64,000 nt of DNA from Talpa occidentalis. Lineage: Eukaryota > Chordata > Mammalia > Eulipotyphla > Talpidae. Below are positions 48,559 to 61,127 of this stretch, piece after piece. Position 1 is the first letter of the stretch. Each line of letters opens with the position of its first letter. The notes beneath the pieces were generated by a model, which worked only from the letters and a program-made list of their open reading frames with translations, was not told the DNA's origin and made no database searches. The stretch spans positions 21,525,048 to 21,589,047 of the forward strand of contig NW_023600993.1 in NCBI RefSeq assembly GCF_014898055.3, given 5' to 3'. The translations under genes and the position numbers were made by a program.

Positions 48559-48707
48559 CAACTGTAAGTTTTTATTTGAAACCTGCCATGTTGTTTTTAC
48601 TCATTTATTTTAGGTCAGGTTTCTTAGAAGCAGATCTTGAGGCATACATTTGGGTTTAGGTTATTCAGTGCAGGAGTGCTTTTCAGGAAACAAAAGAGCA
48701 AAACTAC
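48559..48707 (+). repeat. Right arm of 149-bp perfect inverted repeat
   Basis: Identical to the reverse complement of 46581-46729. The spacer between arms is about 1.8 kb. It directly adjoins the tail side of a SINE, and the shared homology runs into that tail. Confidence 0.95.
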
Positions 48708-48710
48708 TTT

Positions 48711-48990
48711 TTTTTAAGATTCATTTATTTATTCATTTATTTATTTATACAAGTACTGGGTACAGTCAGAAGCGCGGGAGGGTGAGAGGATTCACCAGAG
48801 CCAGAGAAGGGAACAGAACAGGCAGACTGATGAAGAAATACACTGCTGAGGGGAGCAGCGGGCATGGCAGGAGAGGTCTGCACACCATGTGTGACCCTCG
48901 CCGGTGGCTGGGGATCGAACCAGTGCTGCAGAAGCTGCAGGCAGCTTCACAGCCCAGCGCTCAACCACTGTGCCACCAGGGGAGGCCCAA
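48711..48990 (-). mobile_element. tRNA-derived SINE, subfamily A
   Basis: Full-length antisense copy with 'gtacagtcagaagcgcggga', 'ggattcaccagagccagaga' and a head ending 'tgtgccaccaggggaggccc'. A 12-bp target duplication with one mismatch (48699-48710 'caaaactacttt'; 48991-49002 'caaacctacttt') shows it is the original insertion at this site. Confidence 0.95.
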
Positions 48991-49002
48991 CAAACCTACT
49001 TT

Positions 49003-50601
49003 AAAAGAAGGGAAGGAGACAGAAGGAGGAAGGGGGTTGTGAAAGCCAGGCAGACTCTCAATGAAAACAGCAAGTCCTGTTCTGGTCTACAGGAGACTTG
49101 AGAGTCAAATTTACAGGGTAAAATATTTTCCCTTGAAATATAGGGATTGGGCAAGGTATACCGTGGGCATTTATCTGAAGGATCCTGGATCGATCCTCTA
49201 GCAGCTGGTATGCACGGGGGTTGGGACGGGTGTACCAGCTCCATAAAGGGGAGCCTGAATGGTCAGGAACAGTCCACCCTCACTTGACATTCAGGATTTG
49301 AATTGTGGCCAGGTGCCTTCCTGAATCAAGGGGACAGTGGTCTTTGCTTCCTTCTACTTTCTCCTTGCAAGAAAAGTTCCCACTTTGCACAAACCTCCTT
49401 TTGAAGAGGAAAATCAGACTGACAGCTCAGTTGGTTAGGTTTTGGCAGGAGGGCACATCAGTGGACACTAGCTAGGCACTTAGCTGTGGGGGTGCACTGG
49501 CTTCTAGGCTTCCATCCCTCTCAGGGTGTAGTGGCCTTGCCTGGAGGAGGAGAGCAGAGCAGCATCAGCACCTCGTTGCTACGATTCATGGCTATCTTTA
49601 GTGCATCAGTAGTTTAATGATGAAATCTTGCAAGGGAAAAATAGTACCTATTTTGTTTTCTTAGTTTGCAGATCTAGCCTAAACGTTCCTATCTAACTTT
49701 TTATGGTTTAGGTAGATAACTTTTGTTTATGTCCCATTTCTTTTTTGCTTATCTGCTCCTCTTGAATTGAGTTTTGCAGACAGATATACTTTTGTGGTTT
49801 AACAAATGCCGGGTCATTTAATATTATTTTAGTGTGCTAACACTGAGGCATTTCTGAGCATGTTTTTTTTTTTTTTTTTTTAAGGTAGTATATGGAGCTA
49901 TTTTCTACATTCTCCTATCTTCCAGAGGATAGCCAATTTGCATTTATTTTATTTTTATCAAAAAAATAAAAAAAAAACCCTTCAATGCCCCCCTACTTCT
50001 CCCCACTCCTAGCTCTTTCCTGAGATCAGTGTTTTAGTTTAGACTTTTATCATTTCTTCCCTGGCATATTGTAATAGATTGCGATGTGCTTGTCAAAAGC
50101 ATAATGGTGATTTACAGTGAAACCAAAGAACACAAGTCCTTTAATATAAAGGAAAGATGCAAGATATCGACTGCATGGCAATAGCTTTACAGAGTTGGGG
50201 ATTCAGAAACATTCACTCCAAAGGAAAGACAAACGTCTGTTGTCTTCACATAGGGACCCTGTCACTGACAATAGGGCCTGCCGGATGGGTGAGCCCATTT
50301 CTTCTTCCAGCATTTTTATCCTCCCCATTCCTTTATCCACACGGTGTTTTACCTCCTCCAGCTGACCTCCTAGAGCTGTCCTAGAGGATCTGGCTTTGTT
50401 CCTGCTCACCTACTAAGTGCAAGAGAGAGAGAACAGCCCAAAGACACATCTGAGCGCTTATGGGAGAGTTACTCGTGGCTCCGTTTCTCAGAAGCCTGCA
50501 TCTCCCGAGGCTACTGTGGTTCAGGCTCCATCACTCTAGTCCCGCATGTCTCACCCCTCCCTGCAGGATCCCTCCATTCCTGTGCATTCTAGGTAATGCC
50601 A
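49003..50601. other. Non-coding stretch, no gene seen
   Basis: A long T-run starts near 49864. Frames at 48996-49244 (-) and 50157-50409 (both strands) are unsupported. 49003-49330 may be old repeat, not assigned. Confidence 0.4.
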
Positions 50602-50614
50602 CTGGAATCCTTTT

Positions 50615-50886
50615 TTTTTTTTTTTTTTGAGATTTGTTTATTTGTGCGTACAAGAGCAGGGATGCAGGCCAGAGGTGTGAGGGTGAGAGGATTCACCAGA
50701 AACAGAGTGGGGAACAGAACAGGCAGATTGACTGAAATACACTAGTGAGGGGAGCAGTGGGTGAGACAGGGGAGTTCTGCTATGCCATGTGGGTCACCTC
50801 CTTGAGCGGGGATCAAACTCCTGCTGCAGTGGCTGTGGATAGATTCCTGGTGCTGTGTCTTAACCCTGTGTGCCACCAGCGAGGCC
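50615..50886 (-). mobile_element. tRNA-derived SINE, subfamily B
   Basis: Antisense copy with a long T-run tail, 'gcaggccagaggtgtgaggg', 'ggattcaccagaaacagagt' and a head ending 'tgtgccaccagcgaggccct'. A 13-bp target duplication with one mismatch (50602-50614 'ctggaatcctttt'; 50887-50899 'ctggagtcctttt') flanks it. Confidence 0.95.
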
Positions 50887-50899
50887 CTGGAGTCCTTTT

Positions 50900-53425
50900 A
50901 ATTACACCTAAATTTGCTATGTGTTGTACCATTTAAGTTTCTTCTTGTGCATATTAAAGAATTTTTAAAAGTTGAATTATGTATTTCCCTACTTATGTTT
51001 CATGGGTTCTCCTTCATGTAATTGATTATAAATTATAGGTATTCTATGGTGTTTTATATACATATCTATTGCATATGTACATTGCATATGTATATACTAT
51101 ATGTATATATATATACACACACAAGCATATATGTTTATTATAGACACTCATCTTGAGCCAATTTGCATCTTACAAATGGCACACCAAAACACTTGCAGCG
51201 TTTTGAACGTAGCATGCTTCCCCAAGCCTCCGAGTGCTAAAACTCAATATTTTCTCTTAGGTTCGGCCTTTTGCCCTTGTCTCTCTGAATAAATCACAGT
51301 CATCTTCATGTCTTCACGAGTGAACTCAAATCTTACTGAGTGCAGTTCTCACCATTCCCAGGCAGTGGGATTCACTCTCTCTTCTGTGTTTCTATAGAAT
51401 CATTTATCTCCGTGTATTTTACTACTTTGCGATTGTCTATTAACATCTCTGTTTCTTCTTTGAGACTCTGAAGGCAGATCTGTAAATACATATGTATTTG
51501 CCCCAAGCTTCAGTTGGTTGTTTCTGCATGATGATGCTCTCCAAACACCTTGTAGGAATCAGTAGAAACAATACTCCCAGATGCCATCTGCGAGCATCCT
51601 CTTACGCAGGAGAGCCTGCAGGTGGAGTGGGTGATTCTTGGTAAGTGAGTTATTGAAGGAGTTCTCTCGGGAGAGGATGCCTTTAAGGACTGAGCAATGT
51701 CAAATAGGACAAGGGAAGTTGCTGGAAGAGATGTGGATCAGAAGTCTGGCTTCGACCTGCAACTCCAGGGAGTTGGGGGTGTGAACATTGCTTGATTTGA
51801 GGCAAAAGATCTGGGCTTTTATACCTCTTAGTCATGATTCATCCTCCAGGAGTCTGGGGTAGTTGCAACCTCCCAGGCAACTCTGGGGGGTGCTTGTAGG
51901 CTAAAGGCAAGCCTCCAGAGAAGAAGGGGCATGGAGCCACAAGCTTGATAAAGGAGATCTGGCAGGGGAGAAATAGTATCTGCGACATGTCTTCAAACAT
52001 CTGATAGATATCAAAAAGTGCAGTCATTCTCATTTGTTGAGAGCTCACTTTGCCAAGTGTATGGTATACTAAGTGCCTTCCATGCTTGGTGTCTATTCTG
52101 GAGCATGTAGAACCAACAGGTAAAAAGCTAAGAATACACCATTGAATCAATAAAAAAATTTCTTTTCATGGTCCATTCTCTTATAGATTGATATTTTTCT
52201 AATTCTCCAATATTAACATGAACCTTACAATACTCTACTACTAATAATAGTATAAACATTATAAATGTTAACAATGTAACATTTTTAAATGAAGATTCTT
52301 TGAGTAACAGCCAAATGAAATGAAACAGTCATCCTTATAATGATTTGGTTCAGTTAGTTAATAGACATATCAGAGATTTTTTTTTATTTTGTTCATGTTA
52401 AAAAGGTCTTATTGCCTTAGCTAGCTAGTTGCTATTATCAAAATTAAAAACTATATAAATTATACAAAGCCATCCACAGAGGCTACCATAAAAATTACTG
52501 CCCCTGCTGAGGACAAAATGATGTCTTTGGTTGAATTGCCAGATACAAAATAACAGCAAGACATAAATTATTTTCTGGACCATTATTAAAGGATTAAAGG
52601 TGGGTCCCAATTCTCTGTTGACCAGACTCATTTTCTCCTCTCTGGTTGGTGTATCTCTGTTTGGTTTTAAGTTGCTTATTACAGAGGAAATTGCTGCGAT
52701 GTTAAATAAAGCTGAGTGGCAAAGAAAATGAATCTCATTTATTGTTTTTGCTTTGGGGTCTGGTTTTCTCAACCATTGTCACAATCGGCTTGGAGATATT
52801 TTATAAATTATCACATTTTCAATTGGTTAATGCTGAAACTGATTGCAGAAATACTTAAAAGCAGATCTAAAGAGAGTTTCAGATTAACTTGCAAAGTTTA
52901 ATATTTTCAGAACTGAAAGTGTAAGTTGTCAGATTGTTTCTTCTCTCTGTGTGGGTTGGAGGATTGGTAAGCGAAAAAGTTTTCATCACATAGGTTTGTC
53001 TTTAGGTATAAGCTTCAATTTTTTTTTTCTATATAAGAAACAATATCTCAAAAGAAAACCAAAAGGATAAGCTTTTAAGAGAATATGATAGCATCCCTCC
53101 GCTGGACCATTTGACTTGGTCCATGATGGAATTGTATCCTAGAAAAATGGAATAGCCTCGGATGTTAAGAAATTGGGTGATTTCCTACCATCGTGATTGA
53201 TCAGAAACTACACCCAAATCAGTGGGAGTAGGGAAAATCCATGGAAGTAACGGCAGCACTTAGATATATTTTAGTGGGAGTTTCATTCTACAAAAGTTTC
53301 AATAGAGTCTCCATCTTTCGTTGTTCTTTAATTTGAGTTCCTAAGGAATTATTTTCCAGGTTAGGAAAAACAAATAAATGAAAAACATGAGTGGTTTGCC
53401 TTTTTGTAATTTTTTTTCTGATTTT
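50900..53425. other. AT-rich non-coding stretch
   Basis: A TA/CA-rich patch lies at about 51056-51124. A weak L2-like segment 'tttatctccgtgtattttac ... gactctgaaggcagatctgt' covers 51400-51485. No gene recognised. Confidence 0.4.
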
Positions 53426-53437
53426 AAAAGTAATAGA

Positions 53438-53647
53438 TTCCCAGCTGCCGGTGAGGGTCCCATGTGGTGTGCAGACCTCTCCTGCCGCGCCCACTGCTCC
53501 CCTCAGCAGTGTATTTTGTCGGTCTGCCTGTTATGTTCCCCGCTCTGGCTCTGGTGAATTCTCTCACTCTCTCATGCTTCTGAATGTACCCAGTGCTTGT
53601 ATAAACAAACAAACAAACAAACAAACAAACAAATAACTTAAAAAAAT
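53438..53647 (+). mobile_element. tRNA-derived SINE, subfamily A, 5'-truncated
   Basis: Sense copy lacking the tRNA head. It starts in 'ccggtgagggtcccatgtgg' and ends in a CAAA-repeat tail. A 12-bp target duplication 'aaaagtaataga' lies at 53426-53437 and 53648-53659. The truncation therefore happened at insertion and not later. Confidence 0.94.
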
Positions 53648-53724
53648 AAAAGTAATAGAAAAAAATATAGATCATTTACTATGAAAATAAAAATCACCAC
53701 GATTTCCACAGCCCTGTGAATCCC

Positions 53725-53905
53725 CTGTTTAATAGCAGGCACTGTGTGCGGGGTGTTTTCCTAGGAACTGAAGTTATAACGGTAACTACAAATGAGCATC
53801 GCTACCCTCAAGGAGCTAGCAGTCTTAGAACTGGTGATAGAATATAAAAACACAAAAGGAAATGCTGCAGTGAGTTCAAAGGTGATAAGAGTTATGAAGA
53901 AAATT
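53725..53905 (+). repeat. Ancient interspersed repeat, L2-like
   Basis: 'gcaggcactgtgtgcggggt' and 'accctcaaggagctagcagt' follow the same ancient family noted near 9.4, 35.5 and 62.9 kb. Confidence 0.45.
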
Positions 53906-54555
53906 GAAATGGCATCTTCACAATGCACACAATTTCAGGGGGTACCATTTGCCATCTACTTATGAGAGTTTCATCTCCTAGATGTGACCTGATCTTGGGG
54001 AGGTGAGTTGGGGACTCTTGGTGAGAGCAAGGAGGAGGACATATTCTGGGGGGATATCTGTGTTGCTCAAGATGATGGCATTAAAAACTGGAAGATGTCT
54101 AAAGGAAGAGAATTCAGAGCATTCTACGTAGGTACTGGGAACAGTCACTACAAAAGTATTTGGCAAGTGCGTGGATTAGGATGAAGATGACATGGCTGGA
54201 ACTGTGGCTGCTCCCTTGTGACCATGAGGACAAGTATCAACACACTGGAGATGGCTTGCATGGTAACGCGATTGCCTCTGGTGTCATCTACTGATGGGTA
54301 TTTGCCTTGTTTTGCTGAAAGGTCTTCCTGAATCCATTCCAAAGAGGAGATTCCTCAAGACTCAAACACACATTTGAAATTACAAGCATAAGAAGCAATC
54401 TATAGATAGAAATTGAGTCAACAGAGAATTATAAAATATCAATTAAATATTATGTTCCCATTAAATGACATTTTCAAAGAAAATCCTTACAGTAAGAAAG
54501 AAGTACCCAAATATATAAATAAACATTTTACTCAGATCTTACATATATGGTCAGA

Positions 54556-54584
54556 AAGAGAGAGAGAGAGAGAGAGAGCGAGAG
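54556..54584 (+). repeat. (GA)n microsatellite
   Basis: GA units with one 'gc' interruption near the end. Translation across it gives an RE repeat, which is an artefact. Confidence 0.95.
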
Positions 54585-54589
54585 AACAG

Positions 54590-57500
54590 AGATGGTCAGG
54601 GACAGAGAAAATGTATATTCACAGACTCTTAGGAAAAATATATATCCATAGCCTCAGAGCCATAGAATAAATATTAGTAATAATTACCTCTGAGTGATAG
54701 TATCAGATGGGATCAGACTTGCGAATTTTTGTTTGTTTTTATGCAGTTTTGCATTTTAAAAATTTACAGTGAAAAAATAAAGCACCTATAGTCAAAGGAA
54801 AATGTTAACTTTATCAAAATCAACAAGGGTAATCCACTACCTGTTATACTAGGATCCTTTCTATGAATTGAGGGATGCTGGGCCCTCAGTCTACCTTTTC
54901 CTCAGTCTGGCTTCTATATCAGGCTCTGGCCTTAATTTGAATATATTTTGGAGGTTAGAAGTCTAAACATGAGAGCGTTAAAGGACAGCAATACAATGGT
55001 CCACTGCATTTTTCTATGTCATGAAAGCCTCTGGGTAGCCTTGCAGAGAGTATGTGTCTGCCAACTCAAGAGGGACCTGCACCTCTGCTGTGGCCTCCAT
55101 CTCTTGCTTGCATGAACTGCATAGGCATGAAACAGTGGACTGTGGGGTTTATGAAAGCCTGTTTCTAGGTTGGGGCACTAACTATTGATGGTCTCCACTG
55201 AACAGGATGGCAGGAAAGGGTCCTCCAGCACAAGCATATTTCTACTCCCAAGACCAATGCAGCATGAGACTTAAGCATGCAGATGGCATCCCTAAGATTG
55301 CTGCATAACCCAAATTAGGATTCAAGTTGGCTTGAGTCATACAGGGACTTGGGGCCTCTTGAGCTAATTTATGGAGACCTGCAGAAGCTAAATGGGCAGA
55401 ATCTGGACTTTTCCACTAGTGTTATTCTGGGAATGACTCCTGAGTCATTGGTAAGATAGGATATTTACAGTAAAAATAGTCAATATTTCAGAATACATAT
55501 TAAAGCAGAATCTTGGTCGCCTACCCTACTTCCTAGTGTAGGCACAGCATAGAATCTGTCATTCTGTATACATAAGTGGTAACTGCTGACCTGACCTTTG
55601 ATAGAAAAGGCAAATGGATGGTGGAGACAGGTACTACATGTTTAAATATGGATAGGCTTCTGGTGTGACTGTAAGTCAGGTAATGTCCCAAGATGTCAAA
55701 ATTGGGGCACCCCTCAATTCAGAGTCTAGATGCAGATAGTTTCTTTAGAAAGTGATTCCATGAAGCAGGAGTGCAGGCAATGGGGAGAGTAGAAGAAAGA
55801 AAACCCAGTATAATAGTGTGTTATCCTGGTGAGTGCTAAAAAGTTTGTAGAAAAGGACAAATTGAGGTTCGTTAGTAGGGTTCAGCTTCGCTGAGACATT
55901 CCTGATAAGGTACATGACTTCCAGAATTGTCTGCCTGAAGGCTAGGAGGCAGGAATAATTGTTTTTCATCTCCTGGGACAAGGGTTCTTCACATCTGGGC
56001 GCCTTCTTGGGCAAATGACACCTGGCATTACAGGGCTCATCTGTGTGAGGGGAGTCTGTGCTTCCGTAGAAATGCTCCTTAGAGTTGGGGTGGCCAGGGG
56101 AATGTGACACAGGTCACCAAAGTTCCTGGGATTCTGTCTGGATATGCGTACCTAAAAAAATACACCTTAATTTAGATCCCTTAGAAATCTCACTGAACTG
56201 AAGACTCATTAGATTTGACCTATGTAGTCTGTATTTTAATTCCATTATTGAGTATCTAATCTAGATGTGCTGGAGAGACAGAAATGGGTAGATTATGTTT
56301 TAATATTCCAGTTGGATACATTGAATAAACTCATTACAGCTAAAGTTGTCACCTATTCATATGTGGTATTCAGAGAATGCCTAAGGTGATTTCATGGGGA
56401 AATTCACTTTTATTTTTAACTGAGGGAGACTATCCAGAGGGAGTCCAAGCTGGGGCGCCCACACACGTATTCATGTGTGTGACGTGTGTTTGTACAATTC
56501 TTTCAGAAGGAGAATGGTCGACTACTGTATATGATTTGTGCTTCCTTATCATCAAACTTAAAATCTGGATGTATTTTAAGATTCATGGAGTGCAAATTGA
56601 TTACACAATAGATTGGTTTTGGTGAAATTGTATTTCCCTCCCAACTCGGGTTTATGCTTTAATATATTTACATGCATTTTGAATTCCTAGTAGTTTTGGA
56701 GTTTCACTAAAAAGTCAAAAGTATCCAGGAAGTTTATTCCTAGGTTAGGATTTGTATTCAACCAAAGGCAACCTTTACACCTGCCACTGCAAAGCATCCG
56801 CTTTTGGGGTGGAATGCACCAGCTGTCCCCCAGCCTCCAGCAGCAGGAGAGGCAGTTCAGGAGCCAGGAGGAGGCACTGCAGCCTAGGCAGATAAAATGG
56901 ATGGGAAATTTCAAATTGACAGGATGCAATTACCCAAATTGAAATTAGGCTGGGGTACATCAGTAGGTCCTTCCAAACTGTTAGGGAAAGAATCATCACT
57001 TAGCAAGGGGGGGGGGCAGGGTCTTGGCTCTAGGTGTCACTGAACAGAGAGGCACTTTAAACAACGTGAAAGGAAAATACCTGGTATAAAAATCATATCC
57101 CTTCACTGGAAAATAAATATCATTTAGGCCTTGAGAAGATCAGCCCTTTCCTGCTCTGGGGGAAAGAAATGTTTATGGATGGGGAGGTTAAATATTTCTA
57201 CATCATTTCTTCTTAGCAAGGACATGGTATAATGGACAATTGGTTATCCTGGAACTGACACAAAGAGATTTCCCAAACCAAACATATTGTATCCAATATA
57301 TTTATCCCTGGTCATAACGGATAGGTCCTTCCATTATACGTTTATGGAGCCATGCAGTGTGATTTTTCTAAGGGTCTTAACACAAGCATTGCTTCCTTAC
57401 CCAGAAACTAAATTTTAGTTTCAGCAAAAATAAATAAATAAATAAACAACGGTCCTACCAGCTACCGTGGTGATTGCATGTCAGAATCATTGAAGCCACA

Positions 57501-57753
57501 GGTCTGTTTTAGGCTAGGGAGCCCTGCCTTTTCCTGCCCCTGGTGACATGTGTTCCTTTCTCCCAGGAGAGAATAGAAGAATCTGTCTTAGCCTCCATAA
57601 GATATCTACCTACACATTGGCACAAGGTTCGCACACTCCTTGTCAGAGAAAGAAGGTAGTACACCCCAGAGTGTGATCGGGAGGGACTCTGTCACTGAGA
57701 AATTGACTACCCTAGCTTCCTTTTAATGGTTTGCCCTTGTTCATGGACCAAGT
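54590..57753. other. Non-coding stretch, no gene seen
   Basis: About 3.2 kb without a young repeat. The 121-codon frame at 55745-56110 (-) has no domain I recognise. A ten-G run lies at 57007-57016 and an AAAT run near 57428. Parts of 54.8-55.8 kb may be unassigned old repeat. Confidence 0.4.
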
Positions 57754-57764
57754 GCTCAGCATTT

Positions 57765-58051
57765 TTTTTTTTAAGATTTATTTATTTATACATACAAGAA
57801 CTGCATACAAGAACTGGAGTACAGGCCAGAGGTGTGGGGTATGTGTGAGAGGATTCACCAGAGACAGAGCAGGGAACAGAACAGGCAGATCAACTGAAGT
57901 ACACTGCTGAGGGGAACAGTAGGCAAGTCAGGAGAGGCCTGCTGTGCCATGTGGGTAGCTCCCTGGCTGGGGATCGAGATCATCTTGCAGTGGCTGTGGA
58001 TAGCTTCATAGGTTGTGTCTTAACCCCTTGCACTACCAGAGAGGCTCAATG
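57765..58051 (-). mobile_element. tRNA-derived SINE, subfamily B, with internal 13-bp duplication
   Basis: Antisense copy with 'gtacaggccagaggtgtggg', 'tgctgaggggaacagtaggc' and a head ending 'ttgcactaccagagaggctc'. The word 'catacaagaactg' is tandemly doubled at 57791-57803 and 57804-57816. An 11-bp target duplication 'gctcagcattt' lies at 57754-57764 and 58052-58062. Confidence 0.95.
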
Positions 58052-58244
58052 GCTCAGCATTTCTAACTGAAGGGAGATTAACAGAGAGGCAGTGCTGGGC
58101 CAGATGTCTCCTTCAACTGCTGCTTTGTGGAGATCCACTGGGCCTTGGGTTCCTCCATGCCACCCTTGGGTTCCTCCTTGGTGCCCTTCCTGCAAGGGGC
58201 TCTTTGGTGTTTGCTGCAAATCCTGAAGAGGTCTCCCTTCTTTT

Positions 58245-58545
58245 TTTTTTTTTTAAATAGAGGCATGTTTTATTTATTTATTTATTTGTTTTGTTTATAC
58301 ATGCACTGGGTACAGTCAGAAGCGCAGGAGGGTGGGAGAATTCACCAGAGCCAGAGCGGGGAGCAGAGCAGGCAGAAGGACTGAAATACACTGCTGAGGG
58401 GAGCAGCGGGCGGCAGGAGAGGTCTGCGCGCCATGTGGGACCCTCCTCCAGTGGCCGGGGAGCAGCTAGGGATCGAACCGGCGCCACAGAGGACGCGGGC
58501 AGCTTCGCAACCCAGTGCTCAACCGCTGCGCCACCGGGGAGGCCC
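58245..58545 (-). mobile_element. tRNA-derived SINE, subfamily A with variant tail
   Basis: Full-length antisense copy with 'gtacagtcagaagcgcagga' and a GC-rich head ending 'gctgcgccaccggggaggcc'. A perfect 16-bp target duplication 'aggtctcccttctttt' lies at 58229-58244 and 58546-58561. The tail 'aggcatgttttatttatt' is shared with the copy at 11515-11810. Very young by its duplication and intact CpGs. Confidence 0.97.
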
Positions 58546-58561
58546 AGGTCTCCCTTCTTTT

Positions 58562-61110
58562 CCCACTGGATATAGGGAGGAAGGCTGAGAGATGAGCCTC
58601 ATTCAGTCTTAGTACTTAAAAAACCCAAATCCTTGTTGAGGTGATTCACTTTCAGTTCCCTTTGCTTGTAAAAGCAGCTTGCTGGGGACCCACCTGAAAG
58701 ATTGGCTTTTGTTGGAGGAGGTGAGACAAGATTAGCTGTCAAATTTAAAGCAGATGGCCACCGTGGAAGGGACTAGCTGTGGGGAGGCCACCTACATGCT
58801 GAGTCACTTGCACCATCCACCCTCCAACCCAAGTTAGTGTCACCATTTACCTGTCACTGTGCAGTTAAGGTAGGAGGTCAGGAGCCCCAGAGTTCCAGAT
58901 GCTTCACATTAGCATTCTCCACTTCTGAGTCAAATCTCCCCTGAAAATCTAAGAGCTCAGCCTGAACAATGGCCCATTCCAGTCCTCAATGAATCCTGTT
59001 CTTAACTCAGAAGAAGTGAAAATACCTCATGTCCTGGCTAAAATCTAACCTGAACTTTACCTTTTTTTTTTTAATTCAGTAATTGGCCAGCACAAATTTC
59101 TTAATTTCTTTATTTCTCTTTTTTCTTTCTTTTCCCAAATCCATTGACCTGCCAACTGTTTACACACTTGTTGGAGCACACCTTCACCTCTCCCTACGTT
59201 TACATGACTGTTTTTTTCTTGATAATTTTTAAGTAACTAAGTTTATCTCCCACAGAGGAAAATAGAGAACTTGTATGTTAATGGTGATCCAGAGTTCTGC
59301 GAATGTGAAAACTTGGCATTATTATTTAGAGGTTTAGCTTGTACTAATTACTTCTTAGTTTTACTAGCCCTATATAACCAGCTACCTTTTGCACATTTTA
59401 TGTGGAAGCCAGTCTTCTGAAAGGATGAAAGTTGCTGGAGCAGGGAATGAAATACGTGCCAAGTTTTATTTCCTACTAAATAATTCTCCTCAAGATGGGT
59501 AAACTTTTAGTAGTTAAATTGCTAAAAATGAAGATTCTACACTACAAGAACAAATCTCCGGTGACAATTATTTGTTTTTGTTCTTAGCATTTACAAGCCT
59601 TAGCAAACAGTCAGTACATTTACATTCCCCCCATTACCTTTGGTCATAAACTTTCTTAAAGAAAAACGAATAATTACCTTTGCTGACTGCATAATGAGCA
59701 TAAACATTCAAAATACTGAAAGCCCCTGGGTGGAGTGGAGGGTGTATCTAGACTTGCAAGGCTTCACGGTTTCACAGCACTGGAAAAAGTGTCAGGCTAA
59801 CAGCATTGCTGTGATTTAGTGCCTTTCACAGAGATGTCGTCTCTAGAAGGCAAATCATAATTTGTGGGACTATTTTCGGAGTTGGGCCCCCTGAGATGCA
59901 GCTGCTGAGAGTCTCCACAAAGCCCCTGGCTCACACGTGTCAGCTCTGCGTTTTTGGTGTGAGCCTTGGAGTCTTTGTACCAGGCCAGCCAGCACACCCT
60001 TCAGGCAACGAGATGGTCTCAGCTTAGTTCACCAAGTGCTTCCTGGCATTGTGATCTATGGAGCTGGAAAGGGAACTTATGTGACCTAATTACAATCTGC
60101 ATTTTCCTCATGAAATAACTATGATCTCTCCAGGGTCAGCCATTCACAGCCAACAAGTCTGCATGCCCAGGCTGTGGGTTTGCTTGTCTTATTATCTTCC
60201 CTGGGGCCAAGAAGGTGGCACAGGTTAGTGGGTGGGGACTGAGCAAAGAAAAGGGCATTAGGAAAACAAGATAAAATAAATTTGAGGGGATATATTGTTC
60301 CTTTTTTACTCTTGCAGTTTCATCATCCCTTGTGTTATAGTCAGAAAATACATTAGTGAAACATTTTCACACTCCAACTGTGCAAATAAAGGTGAAAAGA
60401 AATAGGCCATTGTGTATTTTCTAAATTTGCTCGTTTCAATTGCTCTGTTGTTAAAGACTAGTTATGTTTTTTTCTAACTGACCCAACTGATGGTTTTGTA
60501 AAAGGCAATAGAAATTACTAGAGAGAGAAGATGCAAAAAATAGACTTTCAAAATATAAGTTCAAACTTGTGTTACTTAGAGACATTGGATATTAAATTCT
60601 TCCGACAGGTTATTATAAAGTCTTAGACACTCTTTCTCCATCCCTGTGCTTGCTGGTCACAGTCTCGTGACAATTTACAGATTGGCTTTGCTCTGTGGAC
60701 CACACATGGGTGGCATTGTCTGTGATCTCCTTTTCTTGTGTTTTGCACATTTGTCTGAATCTCTACAAGGGACCCTTAGGATATTAGGGATGGGGATCTG
60801 GACATCTGCCATTCTTGATGAGTTGTTTATTGTGCTGAATAATAATTTAAGGAAAACAAAGTTTTCCTTTCTGCTAAAAATAAAGAAACAAGTTTAAACA
60901 AAAACAGGGTTCTTGGAACACTGTATGGATTCACATTGGGAGCATAACTGTGCTTTAAATCTTTTAAGGGGAGGCTTCATTTGAGGGCATTTTTGGTTTA
61001 TCTGGTTTGAGTATATAGAAGATTGAAAATATTAACTATCGTCAGTTGCTATTGTTCCATTGTTCCTGGGAGGGGAATTGCTGATTGACAAGGATGGAGA
61101 TTTTAAGGCT
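58562..61110. other. Non-coding stretch, no gene seen
   Basis: The short GC-richer segment at 59790-60000 and the frame at 60646-60897 (+) show no domain. No young repeat. Confidence 0.4.
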
Positions 61111-61127
61111 ATACATTTTGTTAAATT

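Noticed and set aside
54820..55760. Possible old endogenous-retrovirus-like fragment
   Set aside because: Some wording seemed repeat-like, but no paired LTRs, primer-binding site or recognisable retroviral domain could be seen.
55745..56110. 121-codon minus-strand frame as a gene
   Set aside because: It has no domain, no conserved motif and no splice or promoter context. It is near the length expected by chance in 64 kb of six frames.
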